Shown piece by piece: positions 1-8,670 of a stretch of DNA of 64,000 bases. The translations under genes were made by a program, and so were the position numbers. The notes below the pieces were generated by a model. The model saw only the letters and a program-made list of their open reading frames with translations. It did no database searches and was not told where the DNA came from. How positions within the stretch are numbered: position 1 is the stretch's first letter; each line of letters opens with the position of its first letter. This stretch comes from an uncultured Coriobacteriales bacterium (GTDB lineage: Bacteria; Actinomycetota; Coriobacteriia; Coriobacteriales; QAMH01): NCBI GenBank assembly GCA_934646835.1, contig CAKUES010000005.1, forward strand, positions 1 through 64,000. Reading direction: 5' to 3'.

Positions 1-489
1 CACCACCCCCACGCCCCTTGGGGAGCCACCGTCGATTACGGCCATCTTGCTTGGAGGCCGAGAATGGGTTTGGGCCTCAACGAAGCTGACGCACAACCGA
101 ACGCCCCACGCAGCGATGGCGCCGACTTCGTCTGGCGCCTACGTACCCTCGCGAATCGTCGGCGCTGACGCACAGCCAATTATCAGCAGCAACACTTGAC
201 CGGCGAAGCTGACGCACAAATCCATTGATTCTAGCAACGAAGCCGGCGCCTTCTGCCGAGGGGCCTTTGACAAACGCCTCGCGCAACCGCCCCTTGCATA
301 GTTGCGCGGAGCGCAGCGCACGAGCCCGAAGGGCGAGCAGCGGAGCGGGCTTTGTCAAAGGCCCCTCGGCAGAAGACGCCGGCGGTCGATAGCAGCAACA
401 TTTGAGACCGGCATTCCATTTGGTTTCGCATCGTATATGGGGAGGGACTTCGGTCCCTCCCCTACGTGGGGGCTGAAGGCTACACAAAT
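1..489. other. Repeat-rich spacer at left edge, no gene
   Basis: No frame here looks like a real protein. The stretch holds a GGCGCC...GGCGCC hairpin followed by TACG at 118-143, a long inverted-repeat element at 242-383 (listed separately), and a GGGGAGGGAC hairpin followed by CTACG at 439-464. The short sequence GCTGACGCACA recurs three times (near 84, 164 and 206) and also occurs beside the same GGCGCC hairpins elsewhere in the window. Confidence 0.7.
242..383. repeat. Conserved-core inverted-repeat element G, copy 1
   Basis: Arms at 242-274 and 351-383 are complementary over 33 nt with one mismatch. They enclose a 76-nt core (275-350) that contains TTGCGCGGAGCGCAGCGCAC. The 76-nt core recurs at 49713-49788 with about six differences, but there the arms have a different sequence. 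A longer variant sits at 15465-15655. Core conservation together with locus-specific, self-complementary arms is seen directly; function is unknown. Confidence 0.75.
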
Positions 490-524
490 AAAGGCGGTTG
501 AAGCACGGGGCTTCAACCGCCTTT
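490..524 (-). terminator. Rho-independent terminator of the Mo-oxidoreductase operon
   Basis: A 15-bp perfect stem (490-504 with 510-524) and a five-nt loop are followed on the minus strand by a T-rich tail, 25 bp beyond the last gene of the operon. Confidence 0.85.
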
Positions 525-548
525 CTCGTTGGTGTTAGCTGGTCGTTG

Positions 549-1463
549 CTACAGCATCCAGGGGACCGCCATGGTCAGCGGAACCGCGGCGAGCAGGACC
601 AGCAGACGGAGCATGAAGCCGCCGACGAGCACGGTGATGTCGCTGACAGCGCTCACGGCATGCGCGAGGGAGGACTCCTCGAACTCCTTGGAGCTGAAGA
701 ACAGCAGGCGCGTCTCGGTCGCGACAGGGACGACCAAGCCGATCAGCACGAAGAGCAGCCAGAAGGCAATCGCGTACTTGCCGCTCACGAGCGCTGCCAC
801 AGATGCGGCGCCGGCGTCGTTGACGGTAGAGGTGACAGCCAGCAGGCTGGCAACCAGGAACATCTCCACAACCGGAAAGATGTAGTGGATCTTCTTGAGG
901 GTACCCATCTGGTTGAACTCGTCAGGATGCCTGAACACGGCGGCCAGAAGCACGCTCGCCATGCCGGTGGACATCGCGGAGACGAAGAACAGGACCGGGA
1001 GCAGGGCATTGTTCCACAGCGGGAAGGTCTTGCACACGCCAAGCAGGCAGCCAGTGTAGATAGCCACGCAGACACCCGCGACAGCGCCGATGAGCTCGAT
1101 CCACATCGGGACCTCGCCGTGGAACCTGTCGTAGTGCTTGAGGATGTCAAGCAAGAACGCGACGAAGCTCGCGACCAAGAAGACCGCCAGGAACACGACA
1201 CCCCAGGTCATCACAGACCCAAGATTGGTAAGCAACAAGGCAAAGCGCAGCGGGTTCGTGATGCCCGCCTTGGCGTCGAACATCAGCAGCACAAGGCCGA
1301 CCAGGACCGTAATGAATCCGATGGCGTGTGCCCACTTGCGCATGCCCTTTGCCTGAGGATGGCGCCATGCCAGCACGGCGCCCGTGGCGAACGCACCACC
1401 GCCCAAGCCGCCCAAGAAGAGGTAGCAGGCGATGATACCGCTCCATACAGGTTCGTAGATCAT
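549..1463 (-). CDS. NrfD/PsrC-type membrane anchor of a Mo-oxidoreductase
   Basis: This 304-residue integral membrane protein has about eight hydrophobic segments. It opens with a Gly-rich first helix (GGLGGGAFATG near residue 18), typical of the NrfD/PsrC/DmsC family. Such proteins carry quinol/quinone exchange for periplasmic bis-MGD enzymes and lack haem. It is last in a four-gene operon, 7 bp after the 4Fe-4S subunit, with a GAGGTGA ribosome binding site. Its likely job is to pass electrons between the menaquinone pool and the 4Fe-4S subunit. The substrate of the complex cannot be read from this subunit. Confidence 0.9.
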   Translation of the reverse strand: MIYEPVWSGIIACYLFLGGLGGGAFATGAVLAWRHPQAKGMRKWAHAIGFITVLVGLVLLMFDAKAGITNPLRFALLLTNLGSVMTWGVVFLAVFLVASFVAFLLDILKHYDRFHGEVPMWIELIGAVAGVCVAIYTGCLLGVCKTFPLWNNALLPVLFFVSAMSTGMASVLLAAVFRHPDEFNQMGTLKKIHYIFPVVEMFLVASLLAVTSTVNDAGAASVAALVSGKYAIAFWLLFVLIGLVVPVATETRLLFFSSKEFEESSLAHAVSAVSDITVLVGGFMLRLLVLLAAVPLTMAVPWML

Positions 1464-1470
1464 TTCATCA

Positions 1471-2004
1471 TCACCTCACGTAGAACACTTTGGACTCGGT
1501 CAGGGTGCCGGCAATGGGCTGAGCGTTGAGCTCGGCGATCGCACGGGAGACCTCGGAGTTGGGGTCGTCGAGGTCGCCGACGATGCGCACGCCCGTGGGG
1601 CAAGCCGTGACGCAGTTGGTGGCGCCGTCGGGGGCGCCGGCAGCGCAGAGGCGGCACTTGTCGACAGCGCCGGTCTTCTCGTTGCGCACGCGCACCTGGT
1701 AGGGGCACGCCGTCATGCAGTACAGGCAGCCGATGCAGCGACCGTGGTCGACGGAGACGATGCCGTCGGCACCGATGTGGGCAGCACCCGTGGGGCAAAC
1801 CTTCGCGCAAGGCGCGTCCGAGCAGTGCATGCACTGCAGGGGCACGGTCTCGACGGAGACGTTGGGGTAGGTTCCCGTCTCCTTGACCTCGTAGCGGATG
1901 AAGTCATCCTTTGCATCAAGCTGGTTTTGGTTCTGGCAGGCGACGCGGCAGGCGTAGCACCCAATGCACTTACGCGTGTCGATCAACATTCCATAACGTG
2001 CCAT
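1471..2004 (-). CDS. Four-cluster 4Fe-4S electron-transfer subunit (DmsB/PsrB type)
   Basis: The 177-residue protein has sixteen cysteines in four clusters: CIGCYACRVAC near the N-terminus, CMHCSDAPCAKVCP, CIGCLYCMTACP, and CRLC with a late CVTACP. This is the standard PsrB/DmsB/NrfC arrangement for four [4Fe-4S] clusters. There is no signal peptide; such subunits are usually exported with the Tat-targeted catalytic subunit. The gene starts 2 bp after the catalytic gene and stops 7 bp before the NrfD anchor, so the three are translated as a unit. It should wire the molybdopterin site to the membrane anchor. Confidence 0.93.
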   Translation of the reverse strand: MARYGMLIDTRKCIGCYACRVACQNQNQLDAKDDFIRYEVKETGTYPNVSVETVPLQCMHCSDAPCAKVCPTGAAHIGADGIVSVDHGRCIGCLYCMTACPYQVRVRNEKTGAVDKCRLCAAGAPDGATNCVTACPTGVRIVGDLDDPNSEVSRAIAELNAQPIAGTLTESKVFYVR

Positions 2005-2006
2005 CT

Positions 2007-4148
2007 TTACTCACCTGCCCTCTCGATCGTAGCCAGCGTCTCAAACGTCATCGCGGCACCCGTCTTGGGCTCGGCAGCAAGGGAGATGAGCTTGAGTGCA
2101 GACTCGCCAAATCCCTTTGCCTCGGCAACGTCGGGAGACGTTGCGCCGTAGTGGACGGGCATCCAGATAGCCTCGGGGCAGATGAGCTTGGTCACCTTTG
2201 CCGTTGCCGTGATGGAACCCTCGTTGGTGGAGACCTTTACGTGGTCGTTGTTGGAGATGCCGAGCTCGCTCGCGACCTGCTCGTTAATCCAGACGGCGTC
2301 GAGCGCGTACATCTTGGAGATCTCCATGAGCTCGGGGCTCGCGGTGGTGTAGCTCGCGGTGTGGATGGCCTGCTGGCCGACGAGCAGGCGTGGGTTGTCC
2401 TTGCTCGGGATGTTGGCCGGGTCGATCCACTGGGGAGCGCCGATGCCAGCCGGTGCGAACTCAACCTTGCCGCTTGCAGTCGTGAAGTAAGGCGTGCTGC
2501 CGTACTTCACTTGGCTGCCGGGAACGGTTGCGACACCCTGGCTCGCCAGGCCGTCGTAGTCGACGCCAGCCGCCTTGCACCATGAGCGATTGTAGTCCTC
2601 GAGGCTGAAGTTGAACGCATCGCCCTTACCGCAAGCAGCAGCCAGCGCGCAAACAGCCTCGTCGATGCTCTTGGTGTCGGCGCTCAGGCGGTCAATGACG
2701 GGCTTGCGCAGGGAGACACAGCTCGTGATCGCTCCTGTGCTCTGCACGGTAGAGCCACACTCGAGGTAGCTTGTCAGCGGGAGCACGTAGTCGGCCAGCT
2801 GGGCGGTGTCGGTCATGAACTCGTCCATCACGACGAGGAACTGCAGGCGATCCAGGGAGTCCTTGGCCAAGCCCGCTGCCGGGTAGTCGACAACAGGGTT
2901 GGTCTCGACGAGGATCGCAGCGCTGATATCGCCAGACTGCATCGCCTGGATGGCAGACACGCAGCTCGTGCCGCCGTACAGCGCGACGTCGGAGCCAGCC
3001 GGCGCGCCTTCAGCCGCTCCCTGCAGGGGGATGCCCTGCTTGGCGAGCATCTCATCGGTGATCCACGGTGCCTTGCCAAAGATCCATCCGCCCTTGGCAT
3101 TGAAGTTGCCGAGCATGGCGTTGATCAGGTAGACCATACGGCAGGTGTCGAAGCTGTTCTTGTAGGCCGCGCCAAAGCTGCCGCCCCAAGGATAGTCGAC
3201 GAAAGCCGCCGGAGCGTTGTTAGCGAGCTTGGCGGCAATGCTGCCGATGACGCCCTCGCCGATACCGGTCTTCTCGCTCGCCCAGGTAAGAGAGCATCCG
3301 CTCAGTGCCTTGGCAAACTTGTCGAAGCCGGCGGCGTGCTTGGCGACGAAGTCCTTGTCGTACTTGTTGCTGCGGATCAGCTCATGGGCGATGGCCATGA
3401 GCAAGGCGAGCTCGTTGCCCGGGATAATGGGCACCCACTCGTCCACCAGGCGGCCAAAGCTGCCCATGCGGGCGTCTACGAGCACGACCTCGGCATCCGT
3501 GTTGGCAAACTCGGCCTCCTCTGCCGGGCGCATGCCGTCGTAGGACGACTTGCCGAGCATGAGGATGAACTTGGCGTTCTCGACATCAGGCGTAGGGTAG
3601 GCGCCACCGCTCACGTTGATAGCGGCGTTGAAGTCGATATCGTGGATCGCGGAGTCGTTGAAGTAGTTGGGTGTACCCAGAGCCGCCGCAAGGCGCTTGG
3701 TGTAGAACTCGCAGTTGCCGCGAGCCTGCAGGATGGCGAGCTTGCTGCCCAGACCGCCGACCTTGCCGGCGATGTCTGCCAGGGCTTCGTCCCAGGAGAC
3801 TTCCTCGAACTTGCCGCTGCCGTTGTTCTTGAGCGGGGCGGTGAGGCGGTCCTTGGAGCTAACCTGGCTTGCCAGGCCCTGTCCTCGTCCGCACAGATGG
3901 CCGTGGGTCAGGGGGTGGCCCACCTCGCCGGAGTAGCGCCACAGCTCACCGTTGCGCTTCCAAGCGATCATGGGGCACTTGTTGCCGCAGCCGTCGCACA
4001 GGGTGTGGACTTGCTCCTCAACGAGCGGCTGAGGCGGGTTTGCAAAGGCTTGCGTCAGGGACGAGACACCACCCGCGCAGGCTGCTGCACCTGCAACAGA
4101 GGCACTGACCCCTATGAAGCCCCTTCTTGTCAAAGTGTGTTTCGACAT
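2007..4148 (-). CDS. Tat-exported molybdopterin (bis-MGD) oxidoreductase catalytic subunit
   Basis: At 713 residues this is the usual size for PsrA/PhsA-like members of the DMSO-reductase superfamily. A twin-arginine signal (TRRGFIGVSASVAGAA) is at residues 7-23. It is followed by the N-terminal [4Fe-4S] motif CDGCGNKCPM and, after about 27 residues, the last cluster Cys in HGHLCGRGQG. In the stretch where PsrA/PhsA relatives carry the Mo-ligating Cys, this protein reads GTPNYFNDSAIHD. Cys is absent and a Ser is available, so a Ser-ligated DmsA-like chemistry or an atypical ligand is possible. The substrate (polysulfide, thiosulfate, S/N-oxide or other) is not determined. Confidence 0.9.
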   Translation of the reverse strand: MSKHTLTRRGFIGVSASVAGAAACAGGVSSLTQAFANPPQPLVEEQVHTLCDGCGNKCPMIAWKRNGELWRYSGEVGHPLTHGHLCGRGQGLASQVSSKDRLTAPLKNNGSGKFEEVSWDEALADIAGKVGGLGSKLAILQARGNCEFYTKRLAAALGTPNYFNDSAIHDIDFNAAINVSGGAYPTPDVENAKFILMLGKSSYDGMRPAEEAEFANTDAEVVLVDARMGSFGRLVDEWVPIIPGNELALLMAIAHELIRSNKYDKDFVAKHAAGFDKFAKALSGCSLTWASEKTGIGEGVIGSIAAKLANNAPAAFVDYPWGGSFGAAYKNSFDTCRMVYLINAMLGNFNAKGGWIFGKAPWITDEMLAKQGIPLQGAAEGAPAGSDVALYGGTSCVSAIQAMQSGDISAAILVETNPVVDYPAAGLAKDSLDRLQFLVVMDEFMTDTAQLADYVLPLTSYLECGSTVQSTGAITSCVSLRKPVIDRLSADTKSIDEAVCALAAACGKGDAFNFSLEDYNRSWCKAAGVDYDGLASQGVATVPGSQVKYGSTPYFTTASGKVEFAPAGIGAPQWIDPANIPSKDNPRLLVGQQAIHTASYTTASPELMEISKMYALDAVWINEQVASELGISNNDHVKVSTNEGSITATAKVTKLICPEAIWMPVHYGATSPDVAEAKGFGESALKLISLAAEPKTGAAMTFETLATIERAGE

Positions 4149-4196
4149 AGTCCTTGTCCTCTCTTTTGCATTACCGTGAAATCAGATGGCCCACGG

Positions 4197-4925
4197 TTAC
4201 TGCACGAGCGTGACAGTGCGTACCACGCCCTCGTCGATGGCCTTCTGGGCTATGTCCTGCCAGTCGATGAACTGGATAGCGCCGTTGGGGCACTGCTCCG
4301 CGCAGCGACCGCAGCTGATGCACTTGGTCGACACGCCGGTCTCGGCGTCGACGCGCGGCATGTTCCACGGGCAGGCCTGAGTGCACATGCCGCATCCGAT
4401 GCAGATGTCGGGATCGACCGTGCGGGCACCGCTCTTCTCATCGCAGTAGATGGCGTGGACCGGGCAGTAGTTCATGCACAGCGGGGTCTCGCACTGCTTG
4501 CAGTGCTCGACGGTGAACTGGCATGCGCCGGGATTGCCGTCGCCAAAGGAACCCTCGCCGGTATCGGCGCTCTTGCCCCAGTAGTAGTTGTCCCAAACGC
4601 GGACGCGCGCGATGTTCTGGCAGACGCGGCCGTCGTTTTTGAGCGTGCACATCATCTCGCAGCGCTGGCAACCACTACAGCGAGCGCGGTCGGTGACGAT
4701 CATCTTGGTAGGAGTCGTGCGGATGCTCACGCGGCCGCTTGCGATGCTCTCCTGGGTGACGCCCCAGCTGGCGAGAAGACCGCCAACTACCATACCTGCA
4801 ACGCCACAGCCAACCATGGCGCAGACCTGTCGACGGGTGATGGTCTTCTTGGGCTTCGCCTCATCGGCGCCGTCGGCGTCAAACTGCTCGACGGCAGCAG
4901 GCTTGCTCTCATTTTGACCTGTCAT
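4197..4925 (-). CDS. Tat-type polyferredoxin, first gene of the Mo-oxidoreductase operon
   Basis: I place the start at the ATG ending at 4925, 7 nt after a strong AAGGAGGGGG site, giving 242 residues; an upstream in-frame ATG has no such site. A twin-arginine segment (TRRQVCAMVGCG) and hydrophobic stretch occupy residues ~31-62. Cys motifs follow: CSGCQRCEMMC, CKQCETPLCMNYCP, CIGCGMCTQACP and CISCGRCAEQCP, enough for four [4Fe-4S] clusters. It lies 48 bp ahead of the catalytic gene and divergent from the AOR gene, so it could serve either enzyme. AOR genes often have a 16-Cys ferredoxin partner. Confidence 0.88.
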   Translation of the reverse strand: MTGQNESKPAAVEQFDADGADEAKPKKTITRRQVCAMVGCGVAGMVVGGLLASWGVTQESIASGRVSIRTTPTKMIVTDRARCSGCQRCEMMCTLKNDGRVCQNIARVRVWDNYYWGKSADTGEGSFGDGNPGACQFTVEHCKQCETPLCMNYCPVHAIYCDEKSGARTVDPDICIGCGMCTQACPWNMPRVDAETGVSTKCISCGRCAEQCPNGAIQFIDWQDIAQKAIDEGVVRTVTLVQ

Positions 4926-5294
4926 TAGATTTCCCCCTCCTTGGTGAGTCGTATCTATACGGTGCCCGGTCCATACTCGGCTGCCCTCCAATTCTGCAGC
5001 CAGGCCGGCGCACCGCACCCTCTCTCACTTGGTCAATCACGCAACACCAGGAATTATTGGCTACACCCCTTGCCCCCTTGTGCCCTCTTTTGGGTCCATT
5101 TGAGGAAGCATTTTCATCAGGAAATAGGGAGGGTAAGGCAATGACCTGCAGTTTTGGTGAATTACCCCCAAAGAGGGTACACAGCTTTTGCTGATTTGGG
5201 GGACACTTCCCTCTGACGAATAACGTCTGCACCCAAGTCACTTGAGAGCATGTCACGCAACGCATGTTTCACCACGGAGATTTGGAGATGCAAA
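4926..5294. promoter_or_regulatory. Divergent promoter region, Mo-operon / AOR
   Basis: This 369-bp spacer separates two divergently transcribed redox genes and must hold both promoters. It is less G+C-rich than its neighbours. The elements ACCCCCAAA near 5164 and TTTGGGGG near 5193 form a loose inverted pair (about 20 bp apart) that could be an operator. I see no clear riboswitch. Confidence 0.5.
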
Positions 5295-7433
5295 ATGGCT
5301 GACGACAAGTCCTATGGTTGGGCAGGCAAGCTCCTGCGCGTCAACCTGACAACTGGTAGTGTCACTACCGAACCCACCGCCCCGTACAAGGAGTACATCG
5401 GCGGCATGGGCCTGGCCAACAAGATCATGTACGACGAGGTTCCCGCGGGCACCGATCCGCTGTCCCCGGAGTCCAAGATCGTCTACGCTGTTGGCCCGCT
5501 GACGGCATCTGGCGTCCCTCTGGCCGGACGCACCACCATCAGCTTCCTTTCCACCTTCACCACTGACCACCTCGTCGTCGACGCTCACTGCGGCGGCATG
5601 ATCGGCGCGCGCATCAAGCTCGCCGGCTACGACGCCATCATCGTCGAGGGCGCTTCCAAGAAGCCCGTCTACCTGCACATCAAGGACGACCAGGTCGAAA
5701 TCAAGGACGCCAGCATGGTCTGGGGTCTGGGCACCCGCGCCACCACCGAGGCCCTCAACCGCCTCGAGGGCGACCGCGCCTGCGTTGCCACCATCGGCCC
5801 TGCAGGCGAGAACCTGGTCCCCTACGCCATCATGATCAACAGCCGCAACCACTCCGCAGGTGCTGGTCTGGGCTGCATCATGGGCTCCAAGAAGCTCAAG
5901 GCGCTCGTCGTCGAGGGCAACGGCAGCGTCAACGTCGCCGACCCGAAGAAGCTCGCAGAGCTCTCCGACTACATGCTGCGCGAGATCGTTGGCTCCAACA
6001 ACAACCACGTCGTGCCCTCCACCCAGCAGGAGTGGGCAGAGTACTACGACGAGGGCAGCCGTTGGACCGCTCGCAAGGGCCTGTTCTGGGCTGACGCGGA
6101 AGGCGAGCCCATCGAGACCGGCGAGCCCAAGCCCGGCGAGATCAACACCGTCGGCTACCGCTGCATGAAGACCACCAAGGACGAAGGTCCCGAGGCAGAG
6201 AAGTACACCATCAAGATGAACGGCTGCCACAGCTGCCCCATCCACTGCTACAGCGACATGCGCGTCCCCGACGCCAAGAAGCACGGCGGCTTCGAGATCA
6301 CCGGCAACACCTGCGTGCCTAACTTCCCGTTCTCGATCTACATGACCGCCATTCTCGGCGATTTGACCAGCGTCAAAACCGGCACCGAGGAAGGCTTGAT
6401 CTGGGATCAGGTTGTCGGCGGCACTATGGACGACCTGGGCATGTGGTGCAACTACGCCCAGATCTACCGTGACATCGCGCACTGCTACGCAGCAGGCGTC
6501 TTCAAGAAGAACCTGCCCGCAGCCGAGTACAACAAGTTCGACTGGAGCAAGTTCAAGAAGGGCGACCCCTCCATCATGGTGGAGCTGCTCACCCACATCG
6601 CCAAGAACGACAACGAGATGTCCTACATCGCCAAGGGCCCCATCGTCTGGTGCAAGCGCTGGAACGACATGGCATGGTTCGACAACGCGGCAAGCTGCCT
6701 GATCAACTACCGTGGCTGGCCGGTCCACCACTCCATCGAGTCCTACGGTCAGGTCGGCGGCCTGCTCAACATGGTCTTCAACCGCGACCCGATGATCCAC
6801 TCCCACCAGAACATGCTGCAGTGCGGCCTTCCGCACGAGCTCAAGCAGCAGATCGCCGAGGAGCTGTGGGGCGGCGCCGACGCGCTCGATGCACCGATGA
6901 ACTACACCCCGATGAACGAGCACAAGGCCAACTTCTGCTGGTGGTCCATCGTCACCGACGTCCTGCATGACAGCCTCACCCTGTGCAACTGGGTCTGGCC
7001 CATGGCCCAGTCTCCCTCCAAGGACCGCAACTACCGCGGCGATTTGGACCTCGAGGCCAAGTTCTACAAGGCCGTCACCGGCGAGGACATCACCACCGAC
7101 GAGCTGTACAAGCGCGCCGCCAAGATCATGACCCTGCAGCGCGCCAACACCGTGCGCGGCATGAAGGGTAAGGACGGCAAGATCGGTTGCAACGAGCTGC
7201 GCACCATCCACGACGTCATGACCAAGTGGGCATACGACAAGGACCCCGATATCAAGGTCTTTACCCCTGGCACGAACAAGATGGAGCGCGAGGACTTCCA
7301 GAAGGGCCTCACCATGCTCTACGAGAAGTTCGGCTGGGATAGCGAGAAGGGCTGCCCGACGGCAGACTGCCTCGACTACTACGGCATGGCCGACGTCAAG
7401 AGCGAGCTCGCAGACCTCAAGCTCCTGCCCTAA
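5295..7433 (+). CDS. Aldehyde:ferredoxin oxidoreductase family tungsten enzyme
   Basis: The 712-residue protein starts at the ATG at 5295 with GGAG upstream; a further in-frame ATG at 5250 adds 15 atypical residues. The N-terminal AOR domain shows WAGKLLRVNLTTG, the GGMGLANKIMYDE segment and the metallopterin-contacting AGRTTISFLSTF/DAHCGGMIG region. The 4Fe-4S ligands are CHSCPIHC (residues ~308-315) plus a late Cys near CPTADCLDYYG at the C-terminus. AORs oxidise aldehydes, or reduce acids, with ferredoxin, using tungsten or molybdenum bis-pterin. The length is larger than the roughly 605 residues of archaeal AOR and fits the AOR-like group common in Coriobacteriia. Confidence 0.92.
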   Translation: MADDKSYGWAGKLLRVNLTTGSVTTEPTAPYKEYIGGMGLANKIMYDEVPAGTDPLSPESKIVYAVGPLTASGVPLAGRTTISFLSTFTTDHLVVDAHCGGMIGARIKLAGYDAIIVEGASKKPVYLHIKDDQVEIKDASMVWGLGTRATTEALNRLEGDRACVATIGPAGENLVPYAIMINSRNHSAGAGLGCIMGSKKLKALVVEGNGSVNVADPKKLAELSDYMLREIVGSNNNHVVPSTQQEWAEYYDEGSRWTARKGLFWADAEGEPIETGEPKPGEINTVGYRCMKTTKDEGPEAEKYTIKMNGCHSCPIHCYSDMRVPDAKKHGGFEITGNTCVPNFPFSIYMTAILGDLTSVKTGTEEGLIWDQVVGGTMDDLGMWCNYAQIYRDIAHCYAAGVFKKNLPAAEYNKFDWSKFKKGDPSIMVELLTHIAKNDNEMSYIAKGPIVWCKRWNDMAWFDNAASCLINYRGWPVHHSIESYGQVGGLLNMVFNRDPMIHSHQNMLQCGLPHELKQQIAEELWGGADALDAPMNYTPMNEHKANFCWWSIVTDVLHDSLTLCNWVWPMAQSPSKDRNYRGDLDLEAKFYKAVTGEDITTDELYKRAAKIMTLQRANTVRGMKGKDGKIGCNELRTIHDVMTKWAYDKDPDIKVFTPGTNKMEREDFQKGLTMLYEKFGWDSEKGCPTADCLDYYGMADVKSELADLKLLP

Positions 7434-7449
7434 CACTCGCACCCCCCTC

Positions 7450-7484
7450 GGGCGGCGGGGAATCTCCCTTCAGCCCCGCCGCCC
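7450..7484 (+). terminator. Hairpin downstream of the AOR gene
   Basis: An 11-bp perfect G+C stem (7450-7460 with 7474-7484) sits 16 bp after the AOR stop. The T-tract is weak (TCCTCTCAT), so termination efficiency is uncertain. Confidence 0.6.
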
Positions 7485-7592
7485 TCCTCTCATAGAGAGA
7501 CGAAGCAATTGCCATGTGCGTCTCTCCCTCTTCCCCCGGACCCGCAGTCGCTGCCTCTTGGCGCTGCGGGTTCTGGGCGTTTATGGGGGGAC

Positions 7593-7705
7593 GTTGAACG
7601 AATCAGACCTGGTCGTTTCCGTTCAACACTTTGCTGGGAGGAGTACGGCGGATGACACACAATGTGCCAGTGACAAAGCGTGTCACTGGCACATTGTGTG
7701 TCATC
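7593..7705. repeat. Two inverted-repeat hairpins, the second a GCCAGTGACA hairpin
   Basis: The first hairpin pairs GTTGAACG (7593-7600) with CGTTCAAC (7620-7627) and contains AGACCTGGTCGTTTCCGTTC, which recurs almost exactly at 41420-41441. The second has a perfect 25-bp stem (7651-7675 with 7681-7705) and a 5-nt loop, with the arm motif TGTGCCAGTGACA that recurs at five or more other spacers in the window. Confidence 0.85.
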
Positions 7706-7743
7706 TTCTCTCATGCTCCATCGACTGCTCATCAACTGCAACC

Positions 7744-7786
7744 AAAAAAGCGCCCGGCACCCCACTGAGGGGCACCGGGCGCTTTT
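7744..7786 (-). terminator. Bidirectional terminator after the rmlD-like gene
   Basis: Stem 7748-7763 with 7769-7784 (two mismatches) is flanked by A and T runs. On the minus strand it ends in a T-run 33 bp beyond the RmlD-like stop codon. Confidence 0.8.
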
Positions 7787-7818
7787 GCTGCAAGCGAGTG
7801 AATGCTGCGGGTCTGCTG

Positions 7819-8661
7819 CTACTTGAGCAGGCCTTGCTCCTCCATGTAGGAGCGCAGGTCCTCTTCCCAAGTGGGCAGGTCCGCACCGAGCATCTCGAGC
7901 ATCAGGCTCTCGAGGACGATGTTTTCTGCCGTACGGGCATCCGTCGTGGGGATGAGCACGCTCGAGGGGTCATAGCCGGCGTACTCGAGCACCTTGGCGG
8001 AGAACTCGTAGCGGCTCGCCTTGCCCGTCGGGCAGATGTGGAAGGTGCCGTAGGCGCGCTTCTCAATCGCATGGCACAGAAACGCCGCATAGCTCTTGAC
8101 AGAGCAGGGCGCTGCAAACTGGTCCATGCGCGCAGCAACCTTCTCACCCTTGCGCGCAGCCTCGAGCGCGTCGAACATGCGGCCGCTTTGGGCATGGTAG
8201 ATCCAGGAGGAGCGGGCGATGATGTGCTCGCTCATCGTGTCGCGGACCATGGCCTCGCCTGCGCGCTTGGACTTGCCGTAGGGCGTGTCGGGGTGCGGGT
8301 TGTCGAACTCGTTGACCGGCTCGGTGAGCTTGCCGGAGTAGACGTCGTCAGATGAGACCTGGACCATCATGGCACCGCAGCTGTTGGCGACGAGCGCCAC
8401 GTTGCGGGCACCCAGCGCGTTGACCTCGTAGGCCTTGATGCGGTTGGACAGGCCCGTGGCGTCGCGGCGGATGCCGGCGCAGTTGACGATTGCCAGGGGG
8501 TGAATCTCCTGCGCGAAGGCCTCCATGCGCTCGGTCTCTGCTACGGAGAGCTCCGCGTCCGTGCCGACGACGCTATAGCCGTAATCGGCAAAGCGCTGGG
8601 AGAGCTCGCTGCCGAGGAAGCCGTTGGCGCCAGTCATCCAGATGATGTTGTTTTCGCTCAT
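7819..8661 (-). CDS. RmlD-like NAD(P)-dependent sugar-nucleotide reductase
   Basis: The 280-residue extended short-chain dehydrogenase begins with the nucleotide-binding TGANGFLGSELS (residues ~10-21). It has NCAGIRRDA, the catalytic region VQVSSDDVYSG, and the YGKSK active-site Tyr/Lys near residue 127. The length and the DDVYSG...TPYGKSK spacing match the dTDP-4-dehydrorhamnose reductase (RfbD/RmlD) family. Members also include MAT2B-like and other 4-keto-sugar reductases. No other rhamnose gene is present. It follows the TRAP permease by 9 bp with AAGGAGG, so it is co-transcribed with a carboxylate transporter, an unusual partner for a sugar-nucleotide enzyme. Confidence 0.8.
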   Translation of the reverse strand: MSENNIIWMTGANGFLGSELSQRFADYGYSVVGTDAELSVAETERMEAFAQEIHPLAIVNCAGIRRDATGLSNRIKAYEVNALGARNVALVANSCGAMMVQVSSDDVYSGKLTEPVNEFDNPHPDTPYGKSKRAGEAMVRDTMSEHIIARSSWIYHAQSGRMFDALEAARKGEKVAARMDQFAAPCSVKSYAAFLCHAIEKRAYGTFHICPTGKASRYEFSAKVLEYAGYDPSSVLIPTTDARTAENIVLESLMLEMLGADLPTWEEDLRSYMEEQGLLK

Positions 8662-8670
8662 GAATCCTCC

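Noticed and set aside
242..383. tRNA-like or rRNA fragment because of the strong foldable core
   Set aside because: No acceptor stem, T-loop (GGTTCGA) or anticodon arrangement is present, and arm sequences differ between copies.
498..1529. 343-codon plus-strand frame over the NrfD gene
   Set aside because: It is His/Asp/Glu-rich shadow coding opposite a clear NrfD membrane protein.
5253..7442. A 729-codon open frame antisense to the AOR gene, and similarly long antisense frames opposite metH (18610-21330), the TRAP permease (8500-10719), and the DppCD fusion (59418-61406)
   Set aside because: High G+C genes commonly leave the opposite strand open; these frames have no domain character, low-complexity composition and no ribosome sites.
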